Of a stretch of 64,000 nucleotides of DNA, positions 57,501 to 64,000 are shown piece by piece. Position numbers and translations under genes: made by a program. This stretch comes from Carboxylicivirga taeanensis. GTDB taxonomy: Bacteria; Bacteroidota; Bacteroidia; Bacteroidales; Marinilabiliaceae. Where the stretch lies: NCBI RefSeq assembly GCF_051851475.1, contig NZ_JBPUSJ010000005.1:62001-126000 (forward strand). The letters run 5' to 3'. The notes beneath the pieces were generated by a model. That model made no database searches, was not told the DNA's origin, and saw only the letters and a program-made list of their open reading frames with translations. The first letter of the stretch is position 1. The number at the start of each line of letters is the position of its first letter.

Positions 57501-58557
57501 AGCCCTTGTGACGCATAGCGGTCATTTGAACAATGACCCATTTTATCAGCGGAATCTTCAGGATGAGTGGCAAATTGTGGCCAACCCGTATGCTTCGTAT
57601 TATCAACTACCAACCGAAAACGGTATTGGTACCGATTTTGAGCACACTACCGGTTCCATTTACCGCATGGTTTCGTCAGGCAACAGCGACGCTACAGTAG
57701 AGACCTTTAATACGGTTTCAGGCTTAGCTTCTCCGGTAACTTTTGCGGATGGAGTGATAGCGCCTTCACAGGCTTTTTTCATAAAAACAGAGGTGGGGCA
57801 GGCAGGTCAGCCGGTTTATATGCGCAAAAATAATTTGATGCATGATGCCAATAAATCGTCGCTGAAAGCGGCCGAACCAGAGGTGGATGTTTTAAGGGTG
57901 AAGCTGAGCAATACAATGCATGAAGATGAGGCAGTGATTGCATTGAGAGCCGATGGCAGTGAAGGGTATACGCGCCTGGATTCTGAGCAAAAGTTAGTTG
58001 CACCCAATGATATTTCCTATATCTATTCAATGATTGATAACATCAGGGCCGTAATTAATGTCGTACCTTTTGCAATGATAGATAAAGCAGTTCCACTCGG
58101 TATTCAAACTATTGCGGGTGAGCATACGATTCAAATTGATGGATTGGCTTCTCTGAGTGAAGAATATAAAATGATGCTGGAGGATACTGAAGCGGGCACA
58201 TGGACGGAAATGGTGGAGAGTACTGCTTATAGTTTTGTGGCCGAAGAGGGAGAAGTCAATAATCGGTTTGTACTCCACTTTAAGGATAAGGACTTTACGA
58301 GTGGTCTTGGTGATTTAGAGACACCTGATAAGGGGAATGTGCAAGTTTATATGCGTCATGCATCAACTCTCGTGGTTGAGTGTGATTGGCAAGACGAGAA
58401 GCGCGTGATGGTTTATACAGTTGATGGTCGCCTGGTATTTAATAAAGAATTTAATGGTTCTATCTTTAATCAGGAGCTTAGTTTACAGCACGGAGTATAT
58501 ATTGTGAAAGTGCAAAGTAAAGACAAGAGACACGAACAAAAGGTAGTTATAAATTAA
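48505..58557 (+). CDS. giant secreted T9SS surface protein with repeated beta-helix modules
   Basis: A 3,350-residue exported protein. The ATG at 48505 gives a clean signal peptide (MKRNQIFSYLSAILLALPLSLIAQ); a GTG two codons earlier is less likely. The C-terminus (about 3270-3350, ending GVYIVKVQSKDKRHEQKVVIN minus one residue each side) is a type A T9SS sorting domain. Between, short beta-strand repeats rich in Gly, Asn, Ser and Thr resemble right-handed beta-helices. Modules of the form FPVG..YTP..YWRI start near residues 402, 1329, 2268 and 2681 (the last diverged), and GxWxxPxxW segments lie near 37, 533, 2413 and 2829. No catalytic motif was seen. A role as a long adhesin or matrix protein is inferred. 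Confidence 0.9.
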   Translation: MKRNQIFSYLSAILLALPLSLIAQSNGDFRSKADGAWSNPGNWEYYNNGWTDATEYPGSSVTPGNVEIANSHNITLDISPDYAIPELTIAQGDALSGITIDNGHELTVSGTVSISSDTHGVAKYIEVNTGVLNAGTLTLSTGNSDDMDAYLVIFTGTVNVLGDVNMNNSLLQTYIRFRDDGLLTIAGSISGGGITSDDDGRSPRDGTIEFNGTDELQLINSSYTFNNVKFTNAAIKQLAANIAVNENCVVESNLYCATYLITNDLAASFSLLPNATLGIGHADGIDLEGATGNIRIASGNYSNAANYIYNGNMVQSSGNAVPSSVGQLRVDNSTGLTLQKGLTVSNNLYLDDGWLALNNYNLIIGAEAGIVGSFAPTRMIKTEGSGRLIKQGTAATDFNFTFPIGTGSDYTPVVITNAAGSIDGNGQIEVKVLDEAGPETQAVDLSRHWQMNTLNLSSLTCDLSFKYVPGDVQGNESTYLIKRYDTGAGEWFDANVPGEVGANPMTASGSTVLDGYWSARETDVTWYAYQSGNWNDPATWTLDASAQLHINPASGFPQAANDRVVIKKSCDVTMNIDNVQCDYLKIEGVLRLGTTSGHSFSRIEGSGKVFTKGDNFPMGDASHFAAAGQGTVIFSGAAYSLNTPREFFNVEIEMDAAAERVTLLHNLTVNGSLTIKQGGLRINDNTSTDRLTVTVGGHVFVHNNGSISVGQGNVVNGVYSIGSGILPLSGEYHNIFHQFIVRGDFINNGSVRLTNEAAPRYNEFTALGAATLRLQGAAKSQLSLYGITDLYNLVIDKGTDTQNEVTLFVEQPYYFRLFGPNNVGRNSDPPFSILDPEVRKALWVYHGTLRLTGNIHLPTLTEGRVYGENGDFTIGSSARMVLDGDNVIIYTTAIESNQIPGFETSVSGINPEGGDSAFSLFGELIVNKGYIDTRNSAGLVCWATDNPKFQIDGGEVVIHKLVQAGGTNGTSFQQTGGRVSVTEGSFDLSHPENNFIMSGGEIVISSGSLLLGSKHENYEVSGGSIVFEMIGDLNINSTVPIYNLILKSSNGVRTLSLLNSLTISNDLTINEGVLLDHSGHSVSIGRNMTIDQQAATYAWGATAIDYAKGYLYDPAVTNTLIFNGDKDGVLHIGHADTEAIEWKQFFNNLTIDKVAGSQLLLSSSANKQASAVAVAEAAQLIHVTGEVHLKRGLLNQGEYALSQSGQVIVDSEAQLGEYIGGQTHSDALVYLDENGGTITTEPGAVLGNIHFAAGGSDVSLSSDLYIKRLDYRSGRINLQEHHLKIDYLDSEQGEEYSESSKMFVSNGNATDGGLSLWVPDGTVDGIDVVFPVGGLNKYTPFTVNVASVPAGGGYINVCPVAGELSLTNLAEGEALSYYWRIQHAGFSSLPMINAKAVYAQSDAGANEAQYVAGRVDSYSPYARWYMPAATSVDEQNNVARWDDGSSGRYPLNEANYTIGEATRFQGDVLVYYSIDKSMQPGWRESGVWTRSDLLNPDLDPHDSNQPPAPDYPDLGDIAVIGWVPWGNTNSSGNEGEPHCVVIDNTMESCSEIFFSPMKDNSGAATAARYRSNVIFRPTLCLKEGGQIDVQAIRGEGNILNRYSDPDFTKVDLEEWVRNDSTYLIYEFDTALNGTVLSNVPSISPNILVISANDGQSDQTISFSKDITTQGNLEIMGNANLLLSDGQSGDVTVGGDLLFMERNSDVATGGGAELVFASSGSARLVAVHGNLTFSNTGASIYGQSGGDVAIDHQLNVYGNISQNLDGEGLQLFSEESAALVTLKLLGNSNMVFDLNDENSSNLYRLVVNKGSDQSVAARINSPVNLHGPTAGSGVPKALELISGSLIVDQPSISIDLSSGDDYFIIPNNALLEIAEGTAVVSGQSGIRLDGTLIVSGGTLNMGGAENSIVYRNSGQSKLQVSAGALMVGGQIRRSTDVEDGSLKYWQSGASMVRVGIKPSTVATRGVFEVMGSGSEFIHASGMLSIESAALSSSVATINLQPLKSEVSKEVGVSIGGAATLTNQVFGVNASVALMNLHVDNSSGNNPQVKLLEKPLVLDGDLVIDEGSSLDQSGLDLHIGAHLNNQGAFIANGGTCVFTGQADHLITGSTQFYNLVKRGSAALKLNPQVTPVLVDNQLTIEGGKLLDNGNSLTVRGDMVFNGTHHSFDGAGIIMGGTSVQSLSGEGVMDVLTISNPSGVTIPTGNQLTVNKQLRLQNGVLNINSNLLVLNSGCTIEAISPFSINNMIQTNLSFTDGGIRKYFNATPVTFIYPAGAGRKYTPVTLDLSANESTDGYVEVKPVAELHPVAVAETNILGYYWRITSENMTGLSGELRLQYEAEDILLDEGQSIDDWITAHLPANGANSWSKNQGVIDASSQELVFDLPALAAGLDGDYTAGLDTVIPDEVSGFISVTDGDWNQPATWDTYPETGGAVPANGPQGAVVIIDAGTTVSMPVNGINAYQTTINGTLVQGSTTGHRLGYVTGTGTLSTETGALPIADYLIFTASGGGVLEFAGTTSYDVLENLGQVNSLSFTGSGQRWLPAHKLVINGNLAVNGPLVSNAYNQKLVLKGQLTFNGGGFESGSNTAQLTLNGDMRQTIEGSSDLIGNNGIEHLVINNQGGVELLTNVEVRSCLELLRGVIYNDAGNSLTLTDIETEVIGGGAEAFVQGPLTKQIASGGEFCFPVGDDGRAGSVILSNTLSTGAELWTVEYNNQSADSDGKSTNSMTGDLQFVNENEYWRIKAPEGSQAELAIRWDNQSGVVPDNNLRIAEWRSNMLWNELAVAAPVINDGAGKVQTEESIPFEAFDNTGSYFTLGSVASQQYSWLGAGADGNWFDPLNWYSGSVPDASTDITIGNTGHAPFIPVNEAPAQVNNLAIYHRQGLTLAAGSQLSVLGNLMTSKLLYLESTHEQPASLMVKGTINGEAIVRWSFNNSREWYIGHAVSEPSMASYQSLLPANDYALFDYKNDGVLERISDAPEAYDLAIQNELKGFLLTLSNNEALVTHSGHLNNDPFYQRNLQDEWQIVANPYASYYQLPTENGIGTDFEHTTGSIYRMVSSGNSDATVETFNTVSGLASPVTFADGVIAPSQAFFIKTEVGQAGQPVYMRKNNLMHDANKSSLKAAEPEVDVLRVKLSNTMHEDEAVIALRADGSEGYTRLDSEQKLVAPNDISYIYSMIDNIRAVINVVPFAMIDKAVPLGIQTIAGEHTIQIDGLASLSEEYKMMLEDTEAGTWTEMVESTAYSFVAEEGEVNNRFVLHFKDKDFTSGLGDLETPDKGNVQVYMRHASTLVVECDWQDEKRVMVYTVDGRLVFNKEFNGSIFNQELSLQHGVYIVKVQSKDKRHEQKVVIN

Positions 58558-58619
58558 TGTTGCGAGGTGTTAGCCTGATTGCTGATAGCAGCCAGTAAGC
58601 TATCGCACCGAAAAGTAAA

Positions 58620-58696
58620 AAGTCTGTTTCCACCTAAACTCAGGAGCACAACAAAAGTGCGTTGGCTCTTGAATCAGGGTTGAAGCAGGCTTTTTG
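58620..58696 (+). terminator. long hairpin terminator of the giant gene
   Basis: An 11-bp outer stem (58620-58630 with 58682-58692, two G-T pairs), with an inner GAGC/GCTC and CAAC/GTTG stem, is followed by TTTTTGTTTT. A smaller hairpin GATAGC/GCTATC lies just upstream near 58584-58604. The rest of 58,697-58,937 shows nothing recognisable. Confidence 0.7.
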
Positions 58697-58937
58697 TTTT
58701 ATACGGCTTTCAAAACAGGCAAATGCTTTGATTGTTGCACTGGCAGCAATTTAGAGGCAGATGTTGGATAAGTTGGTTATTATTCACTACAATCTATAAC
58801 CATATTGCCCTGAGGGGGAGATTGTTGATGGTTTAGTCTTTCTGCGATTATCACTCCATGTATCAAACAGATTATCCTTTGTAAAGTAAGGGCATATCAT
58901 AGAAGGATTCAGTTAATGAGAGTGCTATGAATAAGGT

Positions 58938-58968
58938 CCAAAAAAAGGATTGCCCCTAAAGGCAATCC
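58938..58968 (-). terminator. terminator of the lipoprotein gene at 59014-60084
   Basis: On the minus strand a perfect 8-bp stem (GGATTGCC / GGCAATCC) with a TTTAGG loop followed by seven T, 46 nt after the stop codon. Confidence 0.9.
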
Positions 58969-59013
58969 CTACGCATGTCAATTAAATAATTAAAGGAGTA
59001 AATAGCGAAATAA

Positions 59014-60084
59014 CTATTCCTCACATTCGAAAATATCGTATGCCGAATCGTACTGACCATCAACAAAGCTGTTATTGATCATATCCAGAATTTCCTGAAG
59101 CTGAGAAGCAGAATACATGGAACTTCCACCACCCAAAACAGTGTTCGCGTGGTCCAGAACTTCATTAACGGTCATGCCTCCAAATCCAGTTTCATCAGAT
59201 AAAACTAAGTCGCCAAGGTTAAAGTCCGATGCGCCAAAGTCTTCGTCATAGTAGTCGAAACCTACACTGAGACTCAAAGCTACAACATGTCCGGCGAGTG
59301 TATTTCCTAAATCATCACTAGTAGGATCCACATAATCCATTGTTAAAGGTAATGGCTTGCCTCCCGAAGGCAGGAAGTGTTCAACTGCATAAGCACTGCT
59401 CAATGTCAAGCTGAAGCCTTCACCATCCAATCCAACCATTAATCCTTCAGGGAATGCCATATCAAAGTAGGCATCACGGTAGCTTCCAGGGTTGTTGCCT
59501 TTGGCAGGGGCACCCCATCCACCAGGCGTTTGAGTGCGGTAACCGGTCACTTCGCAGCAGTCAAAGCAGTAGTCAAAATAAGGCAATCCGTTTAAAAGAA
59601 CGTAATCGTACTCTGTCAGTTTGCTTCCATCGCTAAGTTCTTTAATCATAATGATCTTAATCACAATGGTAATGCAACCATCCCACTCTTCGCTAATAGG
59701 AATTTGGTAGGTTACCTGCGACAGCATCGGGCTGTAATACATCACGTCATTAAAGCTGTTATGATCAATCCGGCCATCATCTTTGTATGGTATATCTTCA
59801 AAAGGACCAACATAAATTGCTAAAAACCGAACCATCCAATCTTCAATGCCTGTAATGGTAAAATTGAGGTATTCACCATCGTTTGTTAAGGTGACATTGG
59901 CTGACGTACCAAAGTCGAAATTGGCACTTTCTTCACAATCAACAACATATCTTTCAGTAAATTCTGTTTCGGTTGTTTTGAGTCCAGCCTCATTCACATT
60001 TTCATCCAGATATTTGTCTTCCGTACAGTTTGCTAAACCTGCAATGATTCCAATCATTAACAGACCCTTTACCCATCTATTCAT
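59014..60084 (-). CDS. lipoprotein with a Gly/Pro-rich secreted domain of unknown role
   Basis: A 356-residue lipoprotein with lipobox GLANC (Cys20); the ATG at 60084 (MNRWVKGLL) is chosen over one two codons upstream. The N-terminal half is beta-rich. The C-terminal half begins with a cysteine cluster and GWGAPAKGNN, continues AFPEGLMVGL, FLPSGGKPLPLTMDY and GGMTVNEVLDHANTVLGGG. I have the impression that this pattern recurs in secreted Bacteroidota proteins, but I cannot name a family. It is convergent with the giant gene and breaks the run of polysaccharide genes on the other strand. Confidence 0.72.
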   Translation of the reverse strand: MNRWVKGLLMIGIIAGLANCTEDKYLDENVNEAGLKTTETEFTERYVVDCEESANFDFGTSANVTLTNDGEYLNFTITGIEDWMVRFLAIYVGPFEDIPYKDDGRIDHNSFNDVMYYSPMLSQVTYQIPISEEWDGCITIVIKIIMIKELSDGSKLTEYDYVLLNGLPYFDYCFDCCEVTGYRTQTPGGWGAPAKGNNPGSYRDAYFDMAFPEGLMVGLDGEGFSLTLSSAYAVEHFLPSGGKPLPLTMDYVDPTSDDLGNTLAGHVVALSLSVGFDYYDEDFGASDFNLGDLVLSDETGFGGMTVNEVLDHANTVLGGGSSMYSASQLQEILDMINNSFVDGQYDSAYDIFECEE

Positions 60085-60307
60085 AAGCATTAAATTTAAG
60101 TTGTTTTGGTAGCAAAGTTTTAAGTATTTGCCCTCAATGTCAATTATTATTACAGCAAAGAGCCTTTACTTGTGACCAAATCCCCAAAAACTTGGATTTG
60201 CGCTTTAGAGGCTGTAAATGAAGAAGTTTTTAGCTATTTCTTTCCAAAAATATTTAATGGCTGGCATTTGTCATTTAGCCCTAAAAATGCTGGTTCTGTC
60301 AAATAAT

Positions 60308-60330
60308 AGACTGTTAAGTCTTTATTTTTT
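60308..60330 (+). terminator. weak terminator-like hairpin upstream of a glycosyltransferase
   Basis: AGACT-GTTA-AGTCT followed by TTATTTTTTA, in the 304-nt gap between divergent genes. The stem is only five pairs, so it may be chance; no gene on the + strand ends just before it. Confidence 0.25.
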
Positions 60331-60388
60331 ATATTATTGTTACAATAGCTAAACGGCTTGTGATATAAATGATTAACCAACTTAATGC

Positions 60389-61486
60389 ATGAATTTACTC
60401 GTATTTGCGGGCCTTAGAGGAAGAGAGCACACCCTGACTTATAAAATAGCACCTGTTTTAGAAATGGATCAGGTGGACAGGGTATTTATAATTCGGCCAG
60501 GCGATTATCGGAATAAAAAAGTGACCTGCATTTATCCCAGGCAAGCATGGCTGCGAAAAAGCCTCTTTTTTGAGTTTTTCAGATTATGGCAGGCTTTGAG
60601 GATCATTATAATGCATCGGCCTAAAGTAATTATTGGAATTGGGATGATACCGCATGGAATGTCTGCTGTTTTGTTAGCAAAGTTGACTTTCCGAAAATCA
60701 ATTTTGCTGTTAATGGGGAAAAATGACTTGTATTTAACCTACCCCGATAAAAGGCGCATGCAGAAACTATTAACCTGGCTGGCCACCAAAGCCAGCGCCG
60801 TGGGAACCAAAGGAACTAACTCCAGGGCTTATATTATCAAGCATGGTAAACCGGAACAGCAGGTGTTTATTCCCCACCATTTGTTCGATTTTGAAAACTT
60901 TAGCTATCAGCAGCACGAAAAAATATATGATTTGGTTTATGTGGGATACATGAGCTTCTATAAGCGCATTGACCTATTAATTGAAGCCTGTGAGCAGTTG
61001 GTTAGCAAGTATCAACAGAAAAGTTTGCGCGTGGCATTGGTAGGTAACGGTCACTTAATTCCTCAACTGAAAGAAAAGGTTTATGCGCTCGGCTTAAAGG
61101 ATAATATTACGTTTTTACCGCCTGGTGATCGAGCCTATATTCAGCAAGTATTTAACCAGTCTAAGATTTTTGCCATGACCAGTCAGGGGGAAGGCCTACC
61201 GAATGTGCTAATTGAAGCGATGAGCTGTCGAATTCCAGCTGTCATTTTTGATGATGCCGACATAAGCGATCTCGTGATTGATGGCGTAAATGGCTACCTG
61301 GTGCCCTTGCACGATGTGGATGCTTTTGCACAGCGTGTTAACGTGCTCCTGAGTGATCGGGAAAAACTGGAGCAGTTTAGTTTGAATGCGGAGAAAATTA
61401 AGGCAGACAAAGCAAAAGATTTCTCTTTACCTTATTTGCTGTCTGTTTGGAGTCAAGCATTTGAATCAATAGGCCTGAGTAAGTAA
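60389..61486 (+). CDS. GT4 family glycosyltransferase
   Basis: A 365-residue GT-B enzyme: MNLLVFAGLRGREHTLTYKI at the start, VYVGYMSFYKRIDLLIEACEQL as the start of the donor domain, and MTSQGEGLPNVLIEAMSC as the EX7E nucleotide-sugar motif. It begins the second polysaccharide block on the + strand and is followed after 23 nt by a toroid protein and an asparagine synthase-like gene. Substrate unknown. Confidence 0.92.
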   Translation: MNLLVFAGLRGREHTLTYKIAPVLEMDQVDRVFIIRPGDYRNKKVTCIYPRQAWLRKSLFFEFFRLWQALRIIIMHRPKVIIGIGMIPHGMSAVLLAKLTFRKSILLLMGKNDLYLTYPDKRRMQKLLTWLATKASAVGTKGTNSRAYIIKHGKPEQQVFIPHHLFDFENFSYQQHEKIYDLVYVGYMSFYKRIDLLIEACEQLVSKYQQKSLRVALVGNGHLIPQLKEKVYALGLKDNITFLPPGDRAYIQQVFNQSKIFAMTSQGEGLPNVLIEAMSCRIPAVIFDDADISDLVIDGVNGYLVPLHDVDAFAQRVNVLLSDREKLEQFSLNAEKIKADKAKDFSLPYLLSVWSQAFESIGLSK

Positions 61487-61509
61487 ATTTATAGTTGGTA
61501 ATAAATAAT

Positions 61510-62733
61510 ATGGAGGATAAAAAACTCGAAAAATCAATACAAAGATTTACTGCCTGGCTGGATAGTTACGGTGAATACTCCTACGATGTAAAGGACTTTT
61601 TTTCGACATGGCTTGGCATTAATGGCAAGAAGCTCTTTTATAAAAATAGATTAGCAGGCCTGCCCTTTGCGGCTTTGGCTATTTTTATAGAAAATTTTTT
61701 CCCATCAGCGGTCCATCCTTTCGTTAAAAAAAGGAGAGAGAGCATTGCCGATGCTCATTATGCCATGGCGTACATGAATCTCTATGAAGTATTCTGTCAA
61801 AAGAGCGACCTGAGAAAAGCTGAACATTATCTGGATGAGCTTTACAAAAGCAGCTTAAAAGTGAACTATTCGGGCCATTGCTGGGGATACACTTTTGGCT
61901 GGCAAAACAGTGGCGGCTTTTGTGGGCCGGGAACACCTTTCATTACAGTTACACCGTATCCTTTCCAGGCCTTTTTGCAGCATTACCGTTTAACCAACGA
62001 TGAAACCAGCAAGGCCACAGCCCTTTCGGTAATGCAGTTTGCTTTAAATGATCTCAATAAAGTGCAGTTACCTAATGGAACCAGATGCTATAGCTACAGT
62101 CCCGTCGACCGGCGTGCGGTTGTAAATGCCAATGCCTATTTATTGGGAGTATTAGCCAGTGCTTATGAGTTACGTCCTGATGATTTGGTAAAAAAGGAAG
62201 CAATGGAAGTGTTTAATTTTATTGCCAGTTATCAGAATGAGGATGGCAGTTGGTTCTATGATGCGGTTCATCCTGGCGATAGATTCATTGATAATTTTCA
62301 CACCTGTTTTACGATTAAAGGACTGATTGCCTTTAATCGCGTGTTTCAACATCCGGAGGCACCAAATGTAATAAGAAAAGGACTTACCTATTATCAAAAC
62401 AGGTTGCTAAGAAGCGATTACACACCTGTTCCATATGCCAGTGGTAAAAAGCAAAAGATGAGTAAATATGAGGCGTATGATTTTGCGGAGGCAATATCGC
62501 TCTTCATCATGGCCGAACCATTTTTGAAGGAAGGAGTTGCCATTGCCGGTAAAATAGCCGAATTTTTGATTGATAACATGCAGTTGAGCGATGGCCATTT
62601 TGTTACGCGCATCAGCCAGTTGGGCAGTCGAAATACCATTCCTTACCATCGCTGGCCGCAGGCTCAATTGTTTTATGCATTAACCAATTTAACTAAGACG
62701 AATAAACTATGTGTGGCATTGCAGGAATCTTAA
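61510..62733 (+). CDS. alpha/alpha-toroid protein, possible polysaccharide-modifying enzyme
   Basis: A 407-residue soluble protein without a signal peptide. The ATG at 61510 is preferred over a TTG at 61495. Repeated amphipathic helix pairs with aromatic-rich turns (YSGHCWGYTFGWQNSGGF, YQNEDGSWFYDAVH, RNTIPYHRWPQAQLFYAL) fit an (alpha/alpha)6 barrel as in glucuronyl C5-epimerase, unsaturated glucuronyl hydrolase or lyase families. The exact family is not certain. It overlaps the downstream amidotransferase gene by 25 nt, implying one transcript and related functions in polymer assembly. Confidence 0.6.
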   Translation: MEDKKLEKSIQRFTAWLDSYGEYSYDVKDFFSTWLGINGKKLFYKNRLAGLPFAALAIFIENFFPSAVHPFVKKRRESIADAHYAMAYMNLYEVFCQKSDLRKAEHYLDELYKSSLKVNYSGHCWGYTFGWQNSGGFCGPGTPFITVTPYPFQAFLQHYRLTNDETSKATALSVMQFALNDLNKVQLPNGTRCYSYSPVDRRAVVNANAYLLGVLASAYELRPDDLVKKEAMEVFNFIASYQNEDGSWFYDAVHPGDRFIDNFHTCFTIKGLIAFNRVFQHPEAPNVIRKGLTYYQNRLLRSDYTPVPYASGKKQKMSKYEAYDFAEAISLFIMAEPFLKEGVAIAGKIAEFLIDNMQLSDGHFVTRISQLGSRNTIPYHRWPQAQLFYALTNLTKTNKLCVALQES

Positions 62734-64000
62734 ATAAACAGGCAGAGCACGATGTAAACCATAATCAGCTGCATGAAATGCTGGCGATACTGCAGCATCG
62801 GGGACCTGACGACCAGGGTACTTTAGTGGATAGAAACATAGGACTTGGACACGTTCGCTTAAGTATCATCGATTTATCCAAAGACGGGCATCAGCCGCTT
62901 TATAGTCGCGATCGGAAGTATTGCATTATTTTTAATGGGGAGATCTACAATTACATTGAGATAAAGAAAGAGTTGGAGGGAAAATATACCTTCTCATCCA
63001 AAACAGACACTGAAGTCATTCTGGCGGCCTACCTGCAGTGGGGAAAAGGCTTTCTGCATAAGCTTAATGGGGATTTTAGTTTTGTTATTTACAATCTGGA
63101 AACCAGAGAAATATTTGGGGCCAGAGATCGCTACGGCATCAAGCCTTTATATTATTTTAATAATGCCGATACCTTTTGTTTTGCTTCGGAAATAAAAGCT
63201 TTGTTACCAGTGCTTAAAAGTAATGGCGGACTAGATGTGAATTACGAGGCTATTTTTAATTACATGGTCTATAGCCGGACCGATTACGATGCCACTACGT
63301 TTTTTTCTCAGATTAAAAAGATCCCTCATGGCCACTACTTTACCTGGAGCAAAGGGGAATTGGTTATTAGCAGATGGTACCATCTTGAAGAGGAAGTGAA
63401 TAAACACGATAGCGATATTGCTCCTGATGAATACCTGGATGAGCTGGTAAAATCAGTACGTTTAAGGTTGCGCAGCGATGTGCCACTGGGCATTAGTTTA
63501 AGTGGGGGACTTGATTCGTCGGCCATTACCTCGGTGGTTAAGCGGGTGCTAGGAGTTCATGATTTACGCACCTTCTCAGCAACCTACGGAAAGGGGATAT
63601 GGGCCGATGAATCGGAGTATATTGATGCCTACCGCAATGAAATTGAGCACATGAAGTTTACCGTGCCCAATAGTGGGATTTTGCTGAACGACATTGATAA
63701 GTTTGTGAATGCACATAATGAGCCGGTTTCAGATTTAGGACCCTACGGACAGTTTAAGGTGATGGAACTGGCCAGTAAAGATGTAACTGTAACCCTTGAT
63801 GGGCAAGGAGCCGATGAGCAGCTGGGCGGCTATCATAACTTTTTCGGAAGCTATTACCTCGAATTGCTCCGGCAATTAAAGGTGGGCCTTTTTACCAGCG
63901 AATTGCAGGCCTATTATAAAAAGCACAAGCGGTATACACCTTTGTCATATTTACTATTTTACGCGGCTCCAGTATCGCTTAAAAATAAGTTGACTGCACG
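62709..64000 (+). CDS. asparagine synthase-like amidotransferase (cut by window edge)
   Basis: 430 codons are visible from the ATG at 62709. MCGIAGIL exposes Cys2 as the class II glutaminase nucleophile, followed by LQHRGPDDQG and NGEIYNY. The ATP-pyrophosphatase domain follows with SLSGGLDSSAITSV (about residue 263). The protein is cut near the middle of the synthetase domain. In polysaccharide clusters such proteins usually amidate uronic acid carboxyls or similar groups rather than make free asparagine (family knowledge; role here inferred). It overlaps the toroid gene by 25 nt, in a different frame. Confidence 0.93.
   Translation, partial: MCGIAGILNKQAEHDVNHNQLHEMLAILQHRGPDDQGTLVDRNIGLGHVRLSIIDLSKDGHQPLYSRDRKYCIIFNGEIYNYIEIKKELEGKYTFSSKTDTEVILAAYLQWGKGFLHKLNGDFSFVIYNLETREIFGARDRYGIKPLYYFNNADTFCFASEIKALLPVLKSNGGLDVNYEAIFNYMVYSRTDYDATTFFSQIKKIPHGHYFTWSKGELVISRWYHLEEEVNKHDSDIAPDEYLDELVKSVRLRLRSDVPLGISLSGGLDSSAITSVVKRVLGVHDLRTFSATYGKGIWADESEYIDAYRNEIEHMKFTVPNSGILLNDIDKFVNAHNEPVSDLGPYGQFKVMELASKDVTVTLDGQGADEQLGGYHNFFGSYYLELLRQLKVGLFTSELQAYYKKHKRYTPLSYLLFYAAPVSLKNKLTA

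Noticed and set aside
48505..58557. Pectate lyase or other polysaccharide-degrading activity for the giant protein
   Set aside because: The beta-helix-like repeats are present but no catalytic residues of any known lyase or hydrolase family were recognised.
1..64000. CRISPR arrays, insertion sequences, integrases and attachment sites
   Set aside because: No regularly spaced repeats, transposase or integrase signatures, or tRNA-flanking repeats were seen in any gap.

Overview
The window looks like chromosomal DNA of an anaerobic or facultatively anaerobic member of the Bacteroidota, probably Marinilabiliales-like (inference). Direct signs are several promoters of the Bacteroidota form (TTTG, about 18-21 nt, TAnnTTTG), many lipoproteins with a lipobox, a giant protein with a type IX secretion (T9SS) C-terminal signal, and a fermentative enzyme set (PFOR, PPDK, tryptophanase). 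No rRNA, confident tRNA, CRISPR array, insertion sequence or phage gene was seen.

Layout. 1-8,100: truncated yicC, a surface lipoprotein with three fasciclin domains, a MerR/B12-binding regulator of the CarH type, a MATE exporter, tryptophanase with a long leader carrying a 26-codon ORF and competing hairpins, a DUF3078 outer-membrane protein, and a possible small RNA. 8,150-21,400: a glycan-foraging region with an MFS transporter, a PNGase F-like lipoprotein, a YitT membrane protein, a sulfatase, an EEP-family hydrolase, a LacI regulator, ROK sugar kinase, mannose-6-phosphate isomerase, aquaporin Z and an exported beta-mannosidase. These fit release of N-glycans from glycoproteins and use of the mannose. 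22,100-31,400: an AAA ATPase, then the pyruvate node nifJ, a dihydroorotate-dehydrogenase-like flavoprotein and ppdK. 31,470-34,300: an ECF sigma factor with a small membrane protein, ruvX-def, and an unknown membrane protein.

34,680-48,030 is a one-direction exopolysaccharide cluster: Wza-like exporter, Wzc co-polymerase/tyrosine kinase, three GT4 and two GT2 glycosyltransferases, a Wzy/ligase-type membrane protein, Wzx flippase and two polysaccharide deacetylases. A 10-kb gene for a 3,350-residue T9SS surface protein follows (48,505-58,557), built from repeated modules. After a convergent lipoprotein gene (59,014-60,084), polysaccharide genes resume: a GT4, an alpha/alpha-toroid protein and an asparagine-synthase-like amidotransferase cut by the window end. 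The likely theme of the right half is a chemically modified surface polysaccharide plus a giant surface protein that may belong to the same matrix.

Most genes are ordinary members of known families. The parts most worth a second look are the tryptophanase leader RNA, the possible RNA at 7,913-8,084, the PNGase F/beta-mannosidase/LacI set with repeated operator-like sites, the giant protein, and the toroid plus amidotransferase pair.
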